Of a stretch of 60,752 nucleotides of DNA, positions 42,648 through 51,014 are shown one piece after another. How positions within the stretch are numbered: position 1 is the first letter of the stretch; every line of letters begins with the position of its first letter. The DNA comes from Acidovorax sp. Root219 (GTDB lineage: Bacteria > Pseudomonadota > Gammaproteobacteria > Burkholderiales > Burkholderiaceae_C): contig NZ_LMIJ01000010.1 in the NCBI RefSeq assembly GCF_001428665.1, positions 164,978 through 225,729 on the forward strand, in the 5' to 3' direction. The notes beneath the pieces are model-generated. The model was not told the origin of the DNA. It searched no databases and saw only the letters and a list, made by a program, of their open reading frames with translations. The position numbers and the translations under genes are program-made.

Positions 42648-44321
42648 TTAGGCCGAGGTCCACGAAGCGCCCGACAGGGAAGCCACGCCGGTCAGCTTGA
42701 TCAGGCTGTCATCAGCGGTCAGAGCAGCAGTGCCGTCGTTCGTCAGGATGTAGGTGTCAGCACCGTACTGGAACGCGATGGCCTTGTTGACACCAGCAGT
42801 CGTGGCAGCCAGTTGGGCGGCGGTCAGCAGCGACGACGAAGCGGCGATGTTGGCCAGTTGCGTGCCCGTAGGAGCAGCCTTGGTCGTTGCAGCAGCAGAC
42901 GTCAGGTTGATCACGTCGGTACCGCTCACGAAGTCGGTCACTTCGAAAGCCGAAGCGCCCAGCTTGGCAGCCGTGCTGATGTCCAAGTCCTTGGCGCCAG
43001 CGCCGGTCAGGCCCGTGATGTTCAGCGTGTCAGCACCGCCACCCAGGGTGACCTTGTTCACGCCCAGGGCGTTGATGTTGACCGTGTCGGCACCGTCGCC
43101 AGCGACCAGGGTGATCTTTGCGTCAGCCGTGCCGGTGATGTTGAACGTGTCAGCGCCCACGCCGCCGGTGATGGCCACAGCCGTCGTGCCGGTGGTGGTG
43201 AAGGTCAGGCCCAGAGCCTTGGTCAGAGCCGATGCGTCGATCACGGTCACGTTAGCGCCGGTCACGGTGGTGGTCAGGCCTTGGTCGCCGGTGATGATGA
43301 TCTTTTCGGCCAGATCAGCAGTGATCTTGGCAGCGTTGACGGTCGTGGCGGCCACGGTACCGGCAGTGCTCTTCACGTTCAGGGTTTCGATGGCAGTCAC
43401 GATGACTTCGTCAGCGCCGGTCGCGTCAGCGAACACGACATTGGCAGAGTCGGCAGCGCCGGTAGCACCAGAGAAGCCAACGGTCAGTGCACCGCCCGCG
43501 CCGGAGTTCTGGATACCAACGGTGGTAGCCAGGTTCACGCCGGAGAATTCGGCAGCGCCAGCAGCCACGTCAACCCACAGTTCGGTCAGGCCGGTAGCGC
43601 CGGTAGCGGTGAACTTGGAAGCAGCACCTGCAGTAACGAACACCTTTTCGATGTTTTGCAGCGTAGGAGCAACCGTAGCGGCAGCAGCCAGGGTGGCCTT
43701 CAGCGTGTCAACGCCAGCGCCGCCGTCAACCACGTCGGTAGCCGACAGGAAACCAGCGGTGGTTGCCAGGATGGTGTCGTTGTTGCCGGTGGTCTTGAAC
43801 TTGGCTTCCGAAGCGGCTGGCGAGATGAAGTCGTCGCCGGAAGTCAGGGCCAGGGTCACGCCGGTCACAGCGGTGTCGGTAGAGCCGACAGGCGATGCGG
43901 TGGTGTTGGCTGGGTTGGCCGAGTAGGTGTACGAAGCGGTCACTTCGTTGTTCCATGCCAGGGCAGCGGCGTTGAAAGCTGCTTGGTCGCCCGTGGCGGT
44001 TTCCAGGCCGGACAGGATGTCAGCCAGTTGCATGGCAACGATACCGACGTTGGCCTTGCCCACGGAAACCAGGTAGTCCTTGACGGCGGCTTGCAGGCCG
44101 GCGTTAGGCAGCACGCCCAGGTTGCCCAGGATCTTGGTGGACAGAGCGTCTTCGGTCATGCTGGTGAAGCCAGCGCCGAAAGTCAGAGCGAACTGGTTCG
44201 CGCCAACTGCAGTGGCTTGCGTCACTTGGTTGTTGTACACGGAGTTGGCAGGCGACTGGTCGTTGAACGCGCGGTTCAGCGAAGTCACAGTCGAGTCGAT
44301 ACCAAAAATTTGCTTAGGCAT
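42648..44321 (-). CDS. S-layer/RTX-like secreted protein
   Basis: A 557-residue, Ala/Thr/Val/Gly-rich acidic protein with almost no Cys, Trp, His or Arg, typical of S-layer and RTX-type surface proteins. The first ~150 residues form the module MPKQIFGIDSTV, LNRAFNDQSP, FGAGFTSMTEDALS, VGIVAMQLADILSGLE, shared with the 35929 product. The middle is beta-repeat rich, and the last third holds RTX-like GGADTLNITG and GDGADTVNI elements. No Sec signal is present; the C-terminus (TGVASLSGASW) is consistent with type I export. AGGAAG precedes the ATG. Codon choice is visibly more biased than in neighbouring genes, suggesting high expression. Confidence 0.8.
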   Translation of the reverse strand: MPKQIFGIDSTVTSLNRAFNDQSPANSVYNNQVTQATAVGANQFALTFGAGFTSMTEDALSTKILGNLGVLPNAGLQAAVKDYLVSVGKANVGIVAMQLADILSGLETATGDQAAFNAAALAWNNEVTASYTYSANPANTTASPVGSTDTAVTGVTLALTSGDDFISPAASEAKFKTTGNNDTILATTAGFLSATDVVDGGAGVDTLKATLAAAATVAPTLQNIEKVFVTAGAASKFTATGATGLTELWVDVAAGAAEFSGVNLATTVGIQNSGAGGALTVGFSGATGAADSANVVFADATGADEVIVTAIETLNVKSTAGTVAATTVNAAKITADLAEKIIITGDQGLTTTVTGANVTVIDASALTKALGLTFTTTGTTAVAITGGVGADTFNITGTADAKITLVAGDGADTVNINALGVNKVTLGGGADTLNITGLTGAGAKDLDISTAAKLGASAFEVTDFVSGTDVINLTSAAATTKAAPTGTQLANIAASSSLLTAAQLAATTAGVNKAIAFQYGADTYILTNDGTAALTADDSLIKLTGVASLSGASWTSA

Positions 44322-44736
44322 TTGAAACTTCCTATTAACAGTTGAAAAATGAAAACAAGTTGCTAAAGCAAGGCCAGCCCGTCTAGTGCACCACGCTTGT
44401 CTGCCGTGCGTGCCCGTTCAGCCCCATCTTTACAAGTTTGCTCTGGCATTATCACACGCACTTTTAAAAAAATGCCAGCGAATCAAGAGCAATGCCTAGC
44501 CAACTTGGGATGAAGTGTAGCAAGCAACCCACCGGAAGGGGCGTGACGCGGATCACAAGTACTGTGCGCTTGTGGGCGACGCCGCTGCGCGGCCTTCTAT
44601 GTTGCAGCAGGCCAACAACCAGGGGCGGCTCGGCAGAGCACGCATGGGCGGCAACGCCCGGGTAACCAGACGCGCCGGCCATTACCCAGGGACCCAGGGC
44701 ACGCAGGGGGCAGCACCCCAAGAAGCCCCCTGCCAG
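44322..44736. other. Promoter and long leader of the S-layer-like gene
   Basis: 415 bp without a gene. From right to left on the minus strand it holds a Crp-type site (44542-44557), an extended -10 element (44514-44522), and a leader of about 185 nt to the ATG. The part near 44460-44470 is AT-rich, with a second possible -10 (GATAAT, 44448-44453). The stretch 44560-44736 is the 3' flank of the outer-membrane protein gene. Confidence 0.6.
44514..44557 (-). promoter_or_regulatory. Candidate Crp-dependent promoter of the S-layer-like gene
   Basis: On the minus strand TGTGA-TCCGCG-TCACG (44542-44557) is followed by TGCTACACT (44522-44514), an extended -10. The Crp-type site would be centred about 42 bp upstream of the start of transcription, the class II position, where a -35 box is not needed and none is seen. 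The same TGCTACACT lies in front of the TnpB-like gene. Confidence 0.6.
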
Positions 44737-46290
44737 CTACCACTGCCCGCGGATGGCGATATACGGCCCGCTGCTGCGGATGGCGAACAGGGGCAGGTTG
44801 GCGGTCTGCCGGAAGCCTTCGAAGCCGAATACCGCCACAGCACCCGGCGCCAGCTGGCGCAGGGGGTGCTGGTACTCGGCGCGCATGGACACGCGGGTGG
44901 TGTTGCGCACGCGCCCGTTGTCGAGGATGGGGCTGTAGGCGGTGGTGTCGCGGTTGTGGCCCAGCTCGGCATCGACGTACCAGCGGGGCCCCAGGTGGGC
45001 GGCAGCGCGCAGGCTGTATTGCTGCTGGCGGCCGCCGGGGCGGGTGGCGTCGGTGGGCATGTCCACCCCGGCGCGCAGGCCTATCTGCCATTGGCTGACG
45101 CTCAGACCCAGGCTGTCTGCCAGCACCTGCTGGGGCTGCGCATTGCAGCTCCACTGCAGGGCCACGCCGGCATAGCGCCCTGACAGCACGGGGTTGCTGT
45201 ACAGGTTGCGCAACTGCGCCTCTGCACCCACGCGGGTGTTGCAGATGGACGACATTTCAGTTTTGCCAGCCAGGCCAGGGCCGTTGCTGGGCATGTATTT
45301 GTCTTGCAACTGCAGGCCCGAGCCCAGATGAAAGCTGGTGTAACGTGTGCCACCACGTGTGTGCAGGCTGGCAATGGCGGCACCTGTGTAGTTCTGCAGC
45401 AGGGTGGTGTCGCCAGCAGAGCCGATTTCTCCGGCCACGCGGGAGTATTCGCCCGCCAGTTCGGCCTGGGTGGTTTCGGTCTGCGGGGCACGGGGGCTGG
45501 AGCGGGAGAGCACGGCAGCAGCCACTTCCACGCGCTGGCCGTCGGCCCATTGGCGCGCCAGGTCCATGCGCACGTCGGCGCGGGTATAGATGCCGGGGCG
45601 CGGGAGGCTGGCTTCTTCCACCGGCAGGGTGACGTTGCCGGTGGGCAGGGTGAGCGTGAGGCTGGTGATGCCGGGGGCGCCGGCGAGGTTGCTGTCGCGC
45701 CCCAGCCGCAGGCCGGCGTGGCGGCGCCACTGCCAGCCGGTGCTGGCCCGGCCTGCGGCGGCATAGCGCTGCTGGGCCTGGGCCAGGCTGGCGCGCAGGG
45801 TGTCGGGCAGATCGGGGCGGGCCAGCCACTGGCCCAGCAACTGGGTGGCGCTGAGCAAGTCGCCCACGCCAGCCAGGGCCACGGCGTAGTCGAGCCCGGC
45901 CTGGATCTGGTCGGGCTCCAGCATGAGTGAGCGCTCCAGGTGCTCGGCGGCCTCGTCGTAGCGGCCCTCCTTGTTGAGGAGGGCGCCCAGTTGGGCCAGC
46001 CATTCGGGCACCCGCTGGCAGGTGATCACATAAGGAGTCAGGCGGTCGGCAGGCGTACCGTCGGGCACGGGGACGCACACGGCAGCCGCAGCGGCCTGCG
46101 CGGCGCTGGGTTCTGCACCCGGGGGAGGCACCTGGGGGACGTTGAACGCAGGCGCCATCTCCTGCGCCTGTGCCGACAGCGGAGGCAGGGCACTGCCCTG
46201 CCCCTGTGCAAGAGGTGCCCGAGGCTGCTGTGCCTGCGCCGCCGCGGCGGCGCACAGGGCCATGGCAAGCATCCACACCGTGCGGGGCAT
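44737..46290 (-). CDS. TPR and beta-barrel outer membrane protein (Slam/DUF560-like)
   Basis: A 517-residue exported protein. A signal peptide MPRTVWMLAMALCAAAAAQAQ is followed by a Pro/Ala-rich linker and a TPR-like helical part (EWLAQLGALLNKEGRYDEAAEHLERSLMLEPDQIQAGLDYA). The last ~270 residues alternate hydrophobic and polar residues as a beta-barrel and end in IAIRGQW, a terminal aromatic as expected for outer-membrane proteins. The layout resembles surface lipoprotein assembly modifiers and DUF560 proteins. The start is uncertain: ATGs 23 and 32 codons upstream overlap the cyclase gene. It is the third gene of the fecR-cyclase operon. Confidence 0.68.
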   Translation of the reverse strand: MPRTVWMLAMALCAAAAAQAQQPRAPLAQGQGSALPPLSAQAQEMAPAFNVPQVPPPGAEPSAAQAAAAAVCVPVPDGTPADRLTPYVITCQRVPEWLAQLGALLNKEGRYDEAAEHLERSLMLEPDQIQAGLDYAVALAGVGDLLSATQLLGQWLARPDLPDTLRASLAQAQQRYAAAGRASTGWQWRRHAGLRLGRDSNLAGAPGITSLTLTLPTGNVTLPVEEASLPRPGIYTRADVRMDLARQWADGQRVEVAAAVLSRSSPRAPQTETTQAELAGEYSRVAGEIGSAGDTTLLQNYTGAAIASLHTRGGTRYTSFHLGSGLQLQDKYMPSNGPGLAGKTEMSSICNTRVGAEAQLRNLYSNPVLSGRYAGVALQWSCNAQPQQVLADSLGLSVSQWQIGLRAGVDMPTDATRPGGRQQQYSLRAAAHLGPRWYVDAELGHNRDTTAYSPILDNGRVRNTTRVSMRAEYQHPLRQLAPGAVAVFGFEGFRQTANLPLFAIRSSGPYIAIRGQW

Positions 46291-46345
46291 TGAACCCGGG
46301 GGGGTGGATGCTGCGCAGGATTCGGCAGAGAAATGGAAGTGCCGC

Positions 46346-48511
46346 CTACGCTGTGCCATGGGCTGTGGGTTGGTCCGCCTGGTCATCCCCCGGTGCAGGC
46401 GGGTGCTCGGCCACCAGGGTGTCCAGGGGCACTGCATATATATGGTGGGGCACGCGCAGGCCTTCGAGCAGGAAGGTGCCCATGGACTGCAGGTGCTGTG
46501 TTTCCTGGGTGCCGCTGCCACCGGCCCGTGCGCCCAGAGAGAACTGCCCACCCAACTGCGCGGCCATGCCTTCGCCGACCAGGATAGGGTGCGCCAGGTC
46601 CACCGTCAGGTCGACCAGGCGGCTGGCAATGGTGATGGTGCGGCCCATGACCGTGTGGGTGCGGCGGCTTGCCAGACCGAAGGAGCCCACCATGGCAGGG
46701 CCTGTCTCCAGACCCAGCCCCAGGCTCAGAGGTTCCAGGCCCGCAGGCGCGGGGTCGGGCAGCAGCTTGAGGGATTCCGTGAGCAGGTCGAGCGCGGCGG
46801 CGACTGCCTGCCGTGAGTGGATCTGGGCGTGCTGCTCGTCGGTGGCCGACGGCAGGGGGACGTCGTCTGCCCCATTCCACACGGCAAGGACGGCATCGCC
46901 CTGGAAGGACTCGATGACGCCCCCGTGCGCCTGCACGATGCGGCTGGCGGCAGAGAAGAAGGCGTGCAGCACGGCTGCAGCTTCCTCGGGCGGGCGGGCT
47001 TCGCAGTAGGCGGAGAAATTGCGAATGTCTGCCAGCAGCACGCTGACCTGCCGCGTGCTGGCGCGGATGGCGCTTGATGGCGGCTGCAGCGCCAACGCCG
47101 CGGCCACAGGTGCCGGCAGATAGCTGGCCAGGTGCTGGTAGAGGCGGTCACGCTCACTGCGGCTGCGGGCGTGCTCGATGGTGCCGGCAAACACCCCCGC
47201 CAGCAGCACGAAGAGTGCGGGCAGCAGCCAGCCCACCCATACATCGGCCAGCCACAGGGCCAGGGCATGCGCAACGACCAGTGCCAGGGCAAAGGCCAGG
47301 GCTGCCAGGGGCAGCAGGTACACCGGCATGCGCAGCATGGGCGAGGGCGTGAGTGCCTGGGCATCGCGGGCGGCGCTGCCGCCCTGCCCGGCCAGCCGCA
47401 CCAGCAGCCACAACAGCAGCGCGCCCAGTGCTGCCGCCACCGCCTGCAGGGGCAGCGCGGCACGCGGGGTGTAGGGCGTGTGCCCGTCCACAAGGGCGCT
47501 CAGGATCTGGGCATGCGCGAGCAACCCGGCACTGGCACCGCTGTAGGGGGTGGCAATGGTGTCGTTCATGCCGAAGGCGCTGGCGCCCACCAGCACCCAC
47601 GCGCCGGTCATGATGTCGGTAGGCACCCGGCCGGCCAGCACGTCGGCGGCAGGAATGCTCACGAAACTGTCGGGGTGCAGGCGCCAGGCCACACGCATGT
47701 TGCCCCGCTCATCGAGGGGCAGCGCAGGCAGCGCCTGGCCGGCGCTGCCCAGGGTCCACGGCGCGTCCCACCAGCCGCCGCGCTGCAGCAGCAGGCTGGT
47801 TTCGGAGGTGGCGCGCATCAGCGAGGCGATGGCCAGCGAGGGGTAGGACTTGCCTTGCCAGCAGATGATGGCCGGCTGGTGACGCACTACGCCATCGTCC
47901 GCAATGCGGGGGCTGATGTGGCCGGTGCGCCCTTGCGGCATGTCTCCCAGCGCCGCCAGCGCCGGGAAGTTGGACAGATGCCCCAATGCCTCAGAGAAGG
48001 GAGCGGGGCAGCTGGCCCAGTCGAGCGCACCCGAGGGCTGGCCCACGCGCGGAGCAGCCTGCTCGCTGAGCTGCGGCAGGCCCGTGCCGGGGCCGGATGC
48101 GCCCAGCGCAAACACCTGCGCCAGCACCGGGCGGTGCTCGGCCACGGCGGCAAGCAGCGAGGCGTCGTCGTCGCTCGGGTCGGTGAAGACCACATCCAGG
48201 ATCTGCTCGCGCGCGCCCAGCTGGGCGATCTGCTCGATGAGGCGCGCCTGCGTGCTGCGCGGCCAAGGCCAGGGGCCGATTTCGGCGAGCGATTTTTCGT
48301 CGATGTCAACGACGAGGACGCGGCGCTCCTCGGTCTTCTGAGAACCCAGGCGCCAGACCCAGTCGCCCGCCCGCTCTTCAACCGCCTGCAGTGCAGGGCC
48401 AAAAAGCAGCGAGAGCAACAGGCTGACAATGGCAGCGGCTGCCAGACCTGCCAGCAGCGCCCGATGTCGTCCTGCCGGACGTCTGTCCGCTGGCGGCTGG
48501 CGTGGCGTCAA
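46346..48511 (-). CDS. CHASE2-domain adenylate/guanylate cyclase
   Basis: A 721-residue membrane cyclase. One helix at about residues 19-41 leads to a periplasmic CHASE2 sensor (RRVLVVDIDEKSLAEIGPWPWPR, ILDVVFTDPS), three helices follow near 350-460, and a class III nucleotide cyclase domain ends the protein. The metal-binding aspartates are in VLLADIRNFS and FQGDAVLAVWNG. Its start is TTG, immediately after the stop of the FecR gene (TGATTG), so translation is coupled. cAMP or cGMP as product cannot be decided by eye. A Crp-like regulator is encoded 1.8 kb away. Confidence 0.87.
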   Translation of the reverse strand: MTPRQPPADRRPAGRHRALLAGLAAAAIVSLLLSLLFGPALQAVEERAGDWVWRLGSQKTEERRVLVVDIDEKSLAEIGPWPWPRSTQARLIEQIAQLGAREQILDVVFTDPSDDDASLLAAVAEHRPVLAQVFALGASGPGTGLPQLSEQAAPRVGQPSGALDWASCPAPFSEALGHLSNFPALAALGDMPQGRTGHISPRIADDGVVRHQPAIICWQGKSYPSLAIASLMRATSETSLLLQRGGWWDAPWTLGSAGQALPALPLDERGNMRVAWRLHPDSFVSIPAADVLAGRVPTDIMTGAWVLVGASAFGMNDTIATPYSGASAGLLAHAQILSALVDGHTPYTPRAALPLQAVAAALGALLLWLLVRLAGQGGSAARDAQALTPSPMLRMPVYLLPLAALAFALALVVAHALALWLADVWVGWLLPALFVLLAGVFAGTIEHARSRSERDRLYQHLASYLPAPVAAALALQPPSSAIRASTRQVSVLLADIRNFSAYCEARPPEEAAAVLHAFFSAASRIVQAHGGVIESFQGDAVLAVWNGADDVPLPSATDEQHAQIHSRQAVAAALDLLTESLKLLPDPAPAGLEPLSLGLGLETGPAMVGSFGLASRRTHTVMGRTITIASRLVDLTVDLAHPILVGEGMAAQLGGQFSLGARAGGSGTQETQHLQSMGTFLLEGLRVPHHIYAVPLDTLVAEHPPAPGDDQADQPTAHGTA

Positions 48512-49960
48512 TCAGCGCCCCCAGAGGGTTACGCCACTGAGCGAACCTTGGGGCAGGGTTTTCTCAAAACCATAGGCGGCTTCAGTGCCGCTCGCATTGA
48601 GGGCGCCAGTGATGTTGGCGTTGGACGCAGTGGGGACGAACTGCCCCGTCGCGCCCACATTCCCCGAGGCCTGTATGTTTTGCGAGCCCACGCTCTTGCT
48701 GGCCATGAACAACGAGGTCTGGAACAGCGAGCGGCCGAAGTCCACCTGCAAGGCACCGCTCTGCACCGCCACCGATTCAATGGCGGTTTGGGCGTCCTTG
48801 TAGAACTGGGCACTGGCGTTGGCCAGGCGGAAGTTGACAATGCCCTCCTGGGGCAGCTTGCCCTGGGCGTCAGGCGCCTGGAAGAGAACATTGGATACGT
48901 TGCCCACCACGCGATTCCAGCCCGACTTCAATGCAGCTTCGTAGTCCACCACAAAACCATCACCCTCGACACGCGAGGTCCAGGACTGGCGCGCCCATGC
49001 CAGCTGTGTCACCTGGGGCGGCTGCACGGGTGCAGGGGGCTGAACCACCACAGGAGGAGGCGCCGGCGCGGGCGGTACGGGTGTGGGTGCAACCGTTACT
49101 GGAGGCTCGGGCGCGGGAGGAGGGGGTGGCGCCACAGGCGCTACCGGGGGCGTGTAGACAGCCACTTCCACCGCCTTCTGCTCGCTGGTGAGCGATTTGA
49201 CGGGGGTGGGCTCGGCGCGCAGGTCGTCCAGTGCCTGGGACTGGGTCTTGTCCGTGCGTGCCGCCGTCATTTCCACCGCGCGGGCATTGCGCGTCACGGT
49301 GTCGGTGGCCACCAGCAGGGGCGTCGCGTCGCGCCGGCTGTACTCAAGAATCTGGCCCTTCATGTCGTCGGACAGCAGCTTTTCATGGCCGCTGATGCAG
49401 GGGCCGACACTGGCACCGCAGCCGTTGTTGGCCAGCGGAGTGAGCGTGATGGCGCCGGTGTAGACCGAGGCAGCCGTGCGCTCCATGTCGGAGCGCACGA
49501 CGAAGTCCGTGCCCTTGACGCCAATGGCGGCCACGGGCGTGTTCAGACGGAAGCGCTCGCGCGCGGCCTCGCCCCAGCTGCCCGTGATGGAGCGCACCAC
49601 GCCTTCATCGAGGCGGAACTTGATGGCACCCAACTGTGGCTGCTGGGCAGAATGGCTGTAGCTTTCAATGTGCAGGCGGCTGGCCGGCCGCACGCTCAGG
49701 CGTCCACCGTCCACAAAGCGCAGGTGCACATGGCCACCGGCCTTGGTTTCGATGCGGTCGCCCACGCGCACGGCGGCGCCGCGGTCCAGGGCACGGCTGC
49801 TGCCGTCTTCCTGGAGGATGGAGGCCGCGCCAATGACAAACGTGGCTTCGCCCACGACGGCGCCCAAGGGTTGCCCGGGCGTGGAGGCATGCGCAGCGCC
49901 ACCCATCCCCATCAAGGGAAAGGCAAGGCAGGCGGCAATGGGGAGCAATCGGTGGTTCAT
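48512..49960 (-). CDS. FecR-domain periplasmic protein with proline-rich linker
   Basis: A 482-residue exported protein. A signal peptide (MNHRLLPIAACLAFPLMGMGGAAHA) is followed by a FecR domain at roughly residues 35-170, with GAAVRVGDRIETKAGGHVHLRF, FVDGGRLSVRP and LNTPVAAIGVKGTDFVVRS. A Pro-rich linker (about 270-315) and a C-terminal beta-structured domain follow. AAAGG precedes the ATG by 7 bp. It is the first gene of the operon with the cyclase and the outer-membrane protein and may sense or relay a periplasmic signal; no sigma-factor gene is nearby, so classical FecIR signalling is unlikely. Confidence 0.82.
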   Translation of the reverse strand: MNHRLLPIAACLAFPLMGMGGAAHASTPGQPLGAVVGEATFVIGAASILQEDGSSRALDRGAAVRVGDRIETKAGGHVHLRFVDGGRLSVRPASRLHIESYSHSAQQPQLGAIKFRLDEGVVRSITGSWGEAARERFRLNTPVAAIGVKGTDFVVRSDMERTAASVYTGAITLTPLANNGCGASVGPCISGHEKLLSDDMKGQILEYSRRDATPLLVATDTVTRNARAVEMTAARTDKTQSQALDDLRAEPTPVKSLTSEQKAVEVAVYTPPVAPVAPPPPPAPEPPVTVAPTPVPPAPAPPPVVVQPPAPVQPPQVTQLAWARQSWTSRVEGDGFVVDYEAALKSGWNRVVGNVSNVLFQAPDAQGKLPQEGIVNFRLANASAQFYKDAQTAIESVAVQSGALQVDFGRSLFQTSLFMASKSVGSQNIQASGNVGATGQFVPTASNANITGALNASGTEAAYGFEKTLPQGSLSGVTLWGR

Positions 49961-50279
49961 GGTGTGCCTTTCGGACAGCAGAGAATGCCTGGCGGCGCCA
50001 AAGAGGGGCGCAAGGCCAGGAAATGGCTCTGACGCTGTATTTTCGCTCATGTCCGTTTCACAGTGTGTGAGCGCGGTCACACACCACTTGCCGCAGCGCT
50101 GGCAATATGCTGGGAGCGTTGCCAGTGGTGTAATGCCGCCATGTGCTGCTTGGCGCAGCCCGGCACACTCCTACTGGTGCATGGCGCGATCCGCAGCGGA
50201 TCGACACCTTCTGGCGCCCGTTTGGCACCGTGTTTCAGCGGCTTCGTATTATCGGCTCAAGCCGCGTTTTTCCCTATCT
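49961..50279. other. Divergent region between fecR-cyclase operon and Crp-like gene
   Basis: 319 bp between divergent genes with no reading frame of its own. It contains a near-ideal Crp-type palindrome at 50064-50083, about 104 bp upstream of the FecR start and about 200 bp upstream of the Crp-like start. I see no convincing extended -10 element here. Confidence 0.55.
50064..50083. promoter_or_regulatory. Crp-type palindrome TGTGTGA-N6-TCACACA
   Basis: A perfect 7+7 bp palindrome around GCGCGG, containing the full TGTGA-N6-TCACA consensus. It lies between the FecR-cyclase operon and the gene for a Crp-like protein with the matching recognition helix, so it could serve both. Confidence 0.7.
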
Positions 50280-50978
50280 ATGCCCGTTTCCGTTCAGTTG
50301 TTGAGCCAGTTTCCTTTGCTGCAGCCGTTGGCGCGCGAAGCCCTGGAACCACTGTCGGCGCGCATGGCATTGCGCTCGTTTCCCCGCCGGGCCATGGTGA
50401 TGGGCAAGGAAAACCCGACACAGGAACTGGGTTTTCTGGTGGAAGGACGGCTTCAGGGGGTGGATTTCACCGTGGATGGCCGCAGCGTGGGCATGTACTT
50501 CGTCGATCCCGGTGACTATTTCGGCGAGTTGGCGCTGGTGGATGGCAAGCCTCCGTCCGAATTCGTCATCGCCGCTGTGAAGTCCACGGTGGCGTTTCTC
50601 GATGGCGCAGCGGCGCGCGAGCTGATCCTGGGCCACCCTGCGCTGGCGCAGGCGGTGATGGCCCGGCTGGCGCAGCGGGTGCGTACGGTGATGGCGCAGC
50701 GCACGCTGCTGAGCCTTCCCAACCCGTTTCAACGGCTTTGCGTATTGCTTTTACAATTACCGCAGCGCCCGGTCGACGGGGTGGCCGAGGTCGCCCAGGC
50801 CCCAACCCACCAGGAGTTGGCCATCATGATCAATGCCAGCCGGGAGACGGTCACCCGCGCGTTTCAGGTGCTGTTCCTGCACAAGGTTCTGGTGCGTGAA
50901 GGCAACATTCTCAAGCTGATGCAGCCCGAACTGATGCGCGATATCGCCGAGGGCCGGGCCGATCCGCCCAAAGCCTGA
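50280..50978 (+). CDS. Crp/Fnr-family transcription regulator
   Basis: A 232-residue Crp-like protein. The cyclic-nucleotide-binding fold spans about residues 10-125, with GDYFGELALVDG at the phosphate-binding cassette. The residue equivalent to the phosphate-binding arginine (R82 of E. coli Crp) is Pro92 in KPPSEFV, so canonical cAMP binding is doubtful. The helix-turn-helix (THQELAIMINASRETVTRAF) has R188, E189 and R193 at the exact spacing of R180, E181 and R185 in Crp, which read the TGTGA half-site. No Fe-S cysteines are present. It lies directly upstream of the Wzm/Wzt locus, 36 bp before the chosen permease start, and may be cotranscribed. Confidence 0.88.
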   Translation: MPVSVQLLSQFPLLQPLAREALEPLSARMALRSFPRRAMVMGKENPTQELGFLVEGRLQGVDFTVDGRSVGMYFVDPGDYFGELALVDGKPPSEFVIAAVKSTVAFLDGAAARELILGHPALAQAVMARLAQRVRTVMAQRTLLSLPNPFQRLCVLLLQLPQRPVDGVAEVAQAPTHQELAIMINASRETVTRAFQVLFLHKVLVREGNILKLMQPELMRDIAEGRADPPKA

Positions 50979-51014
50979 CACCTCTTGCCACGGGTCTTTC
51001 CGCAGGAAACCCTG

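Noticed and set aside
47132..50032. A 966-codon open frame on the plus strand
   Set aside because: Antisense to the cyclase and FecR genes; composition and lack of motifs mark it as a shadow.
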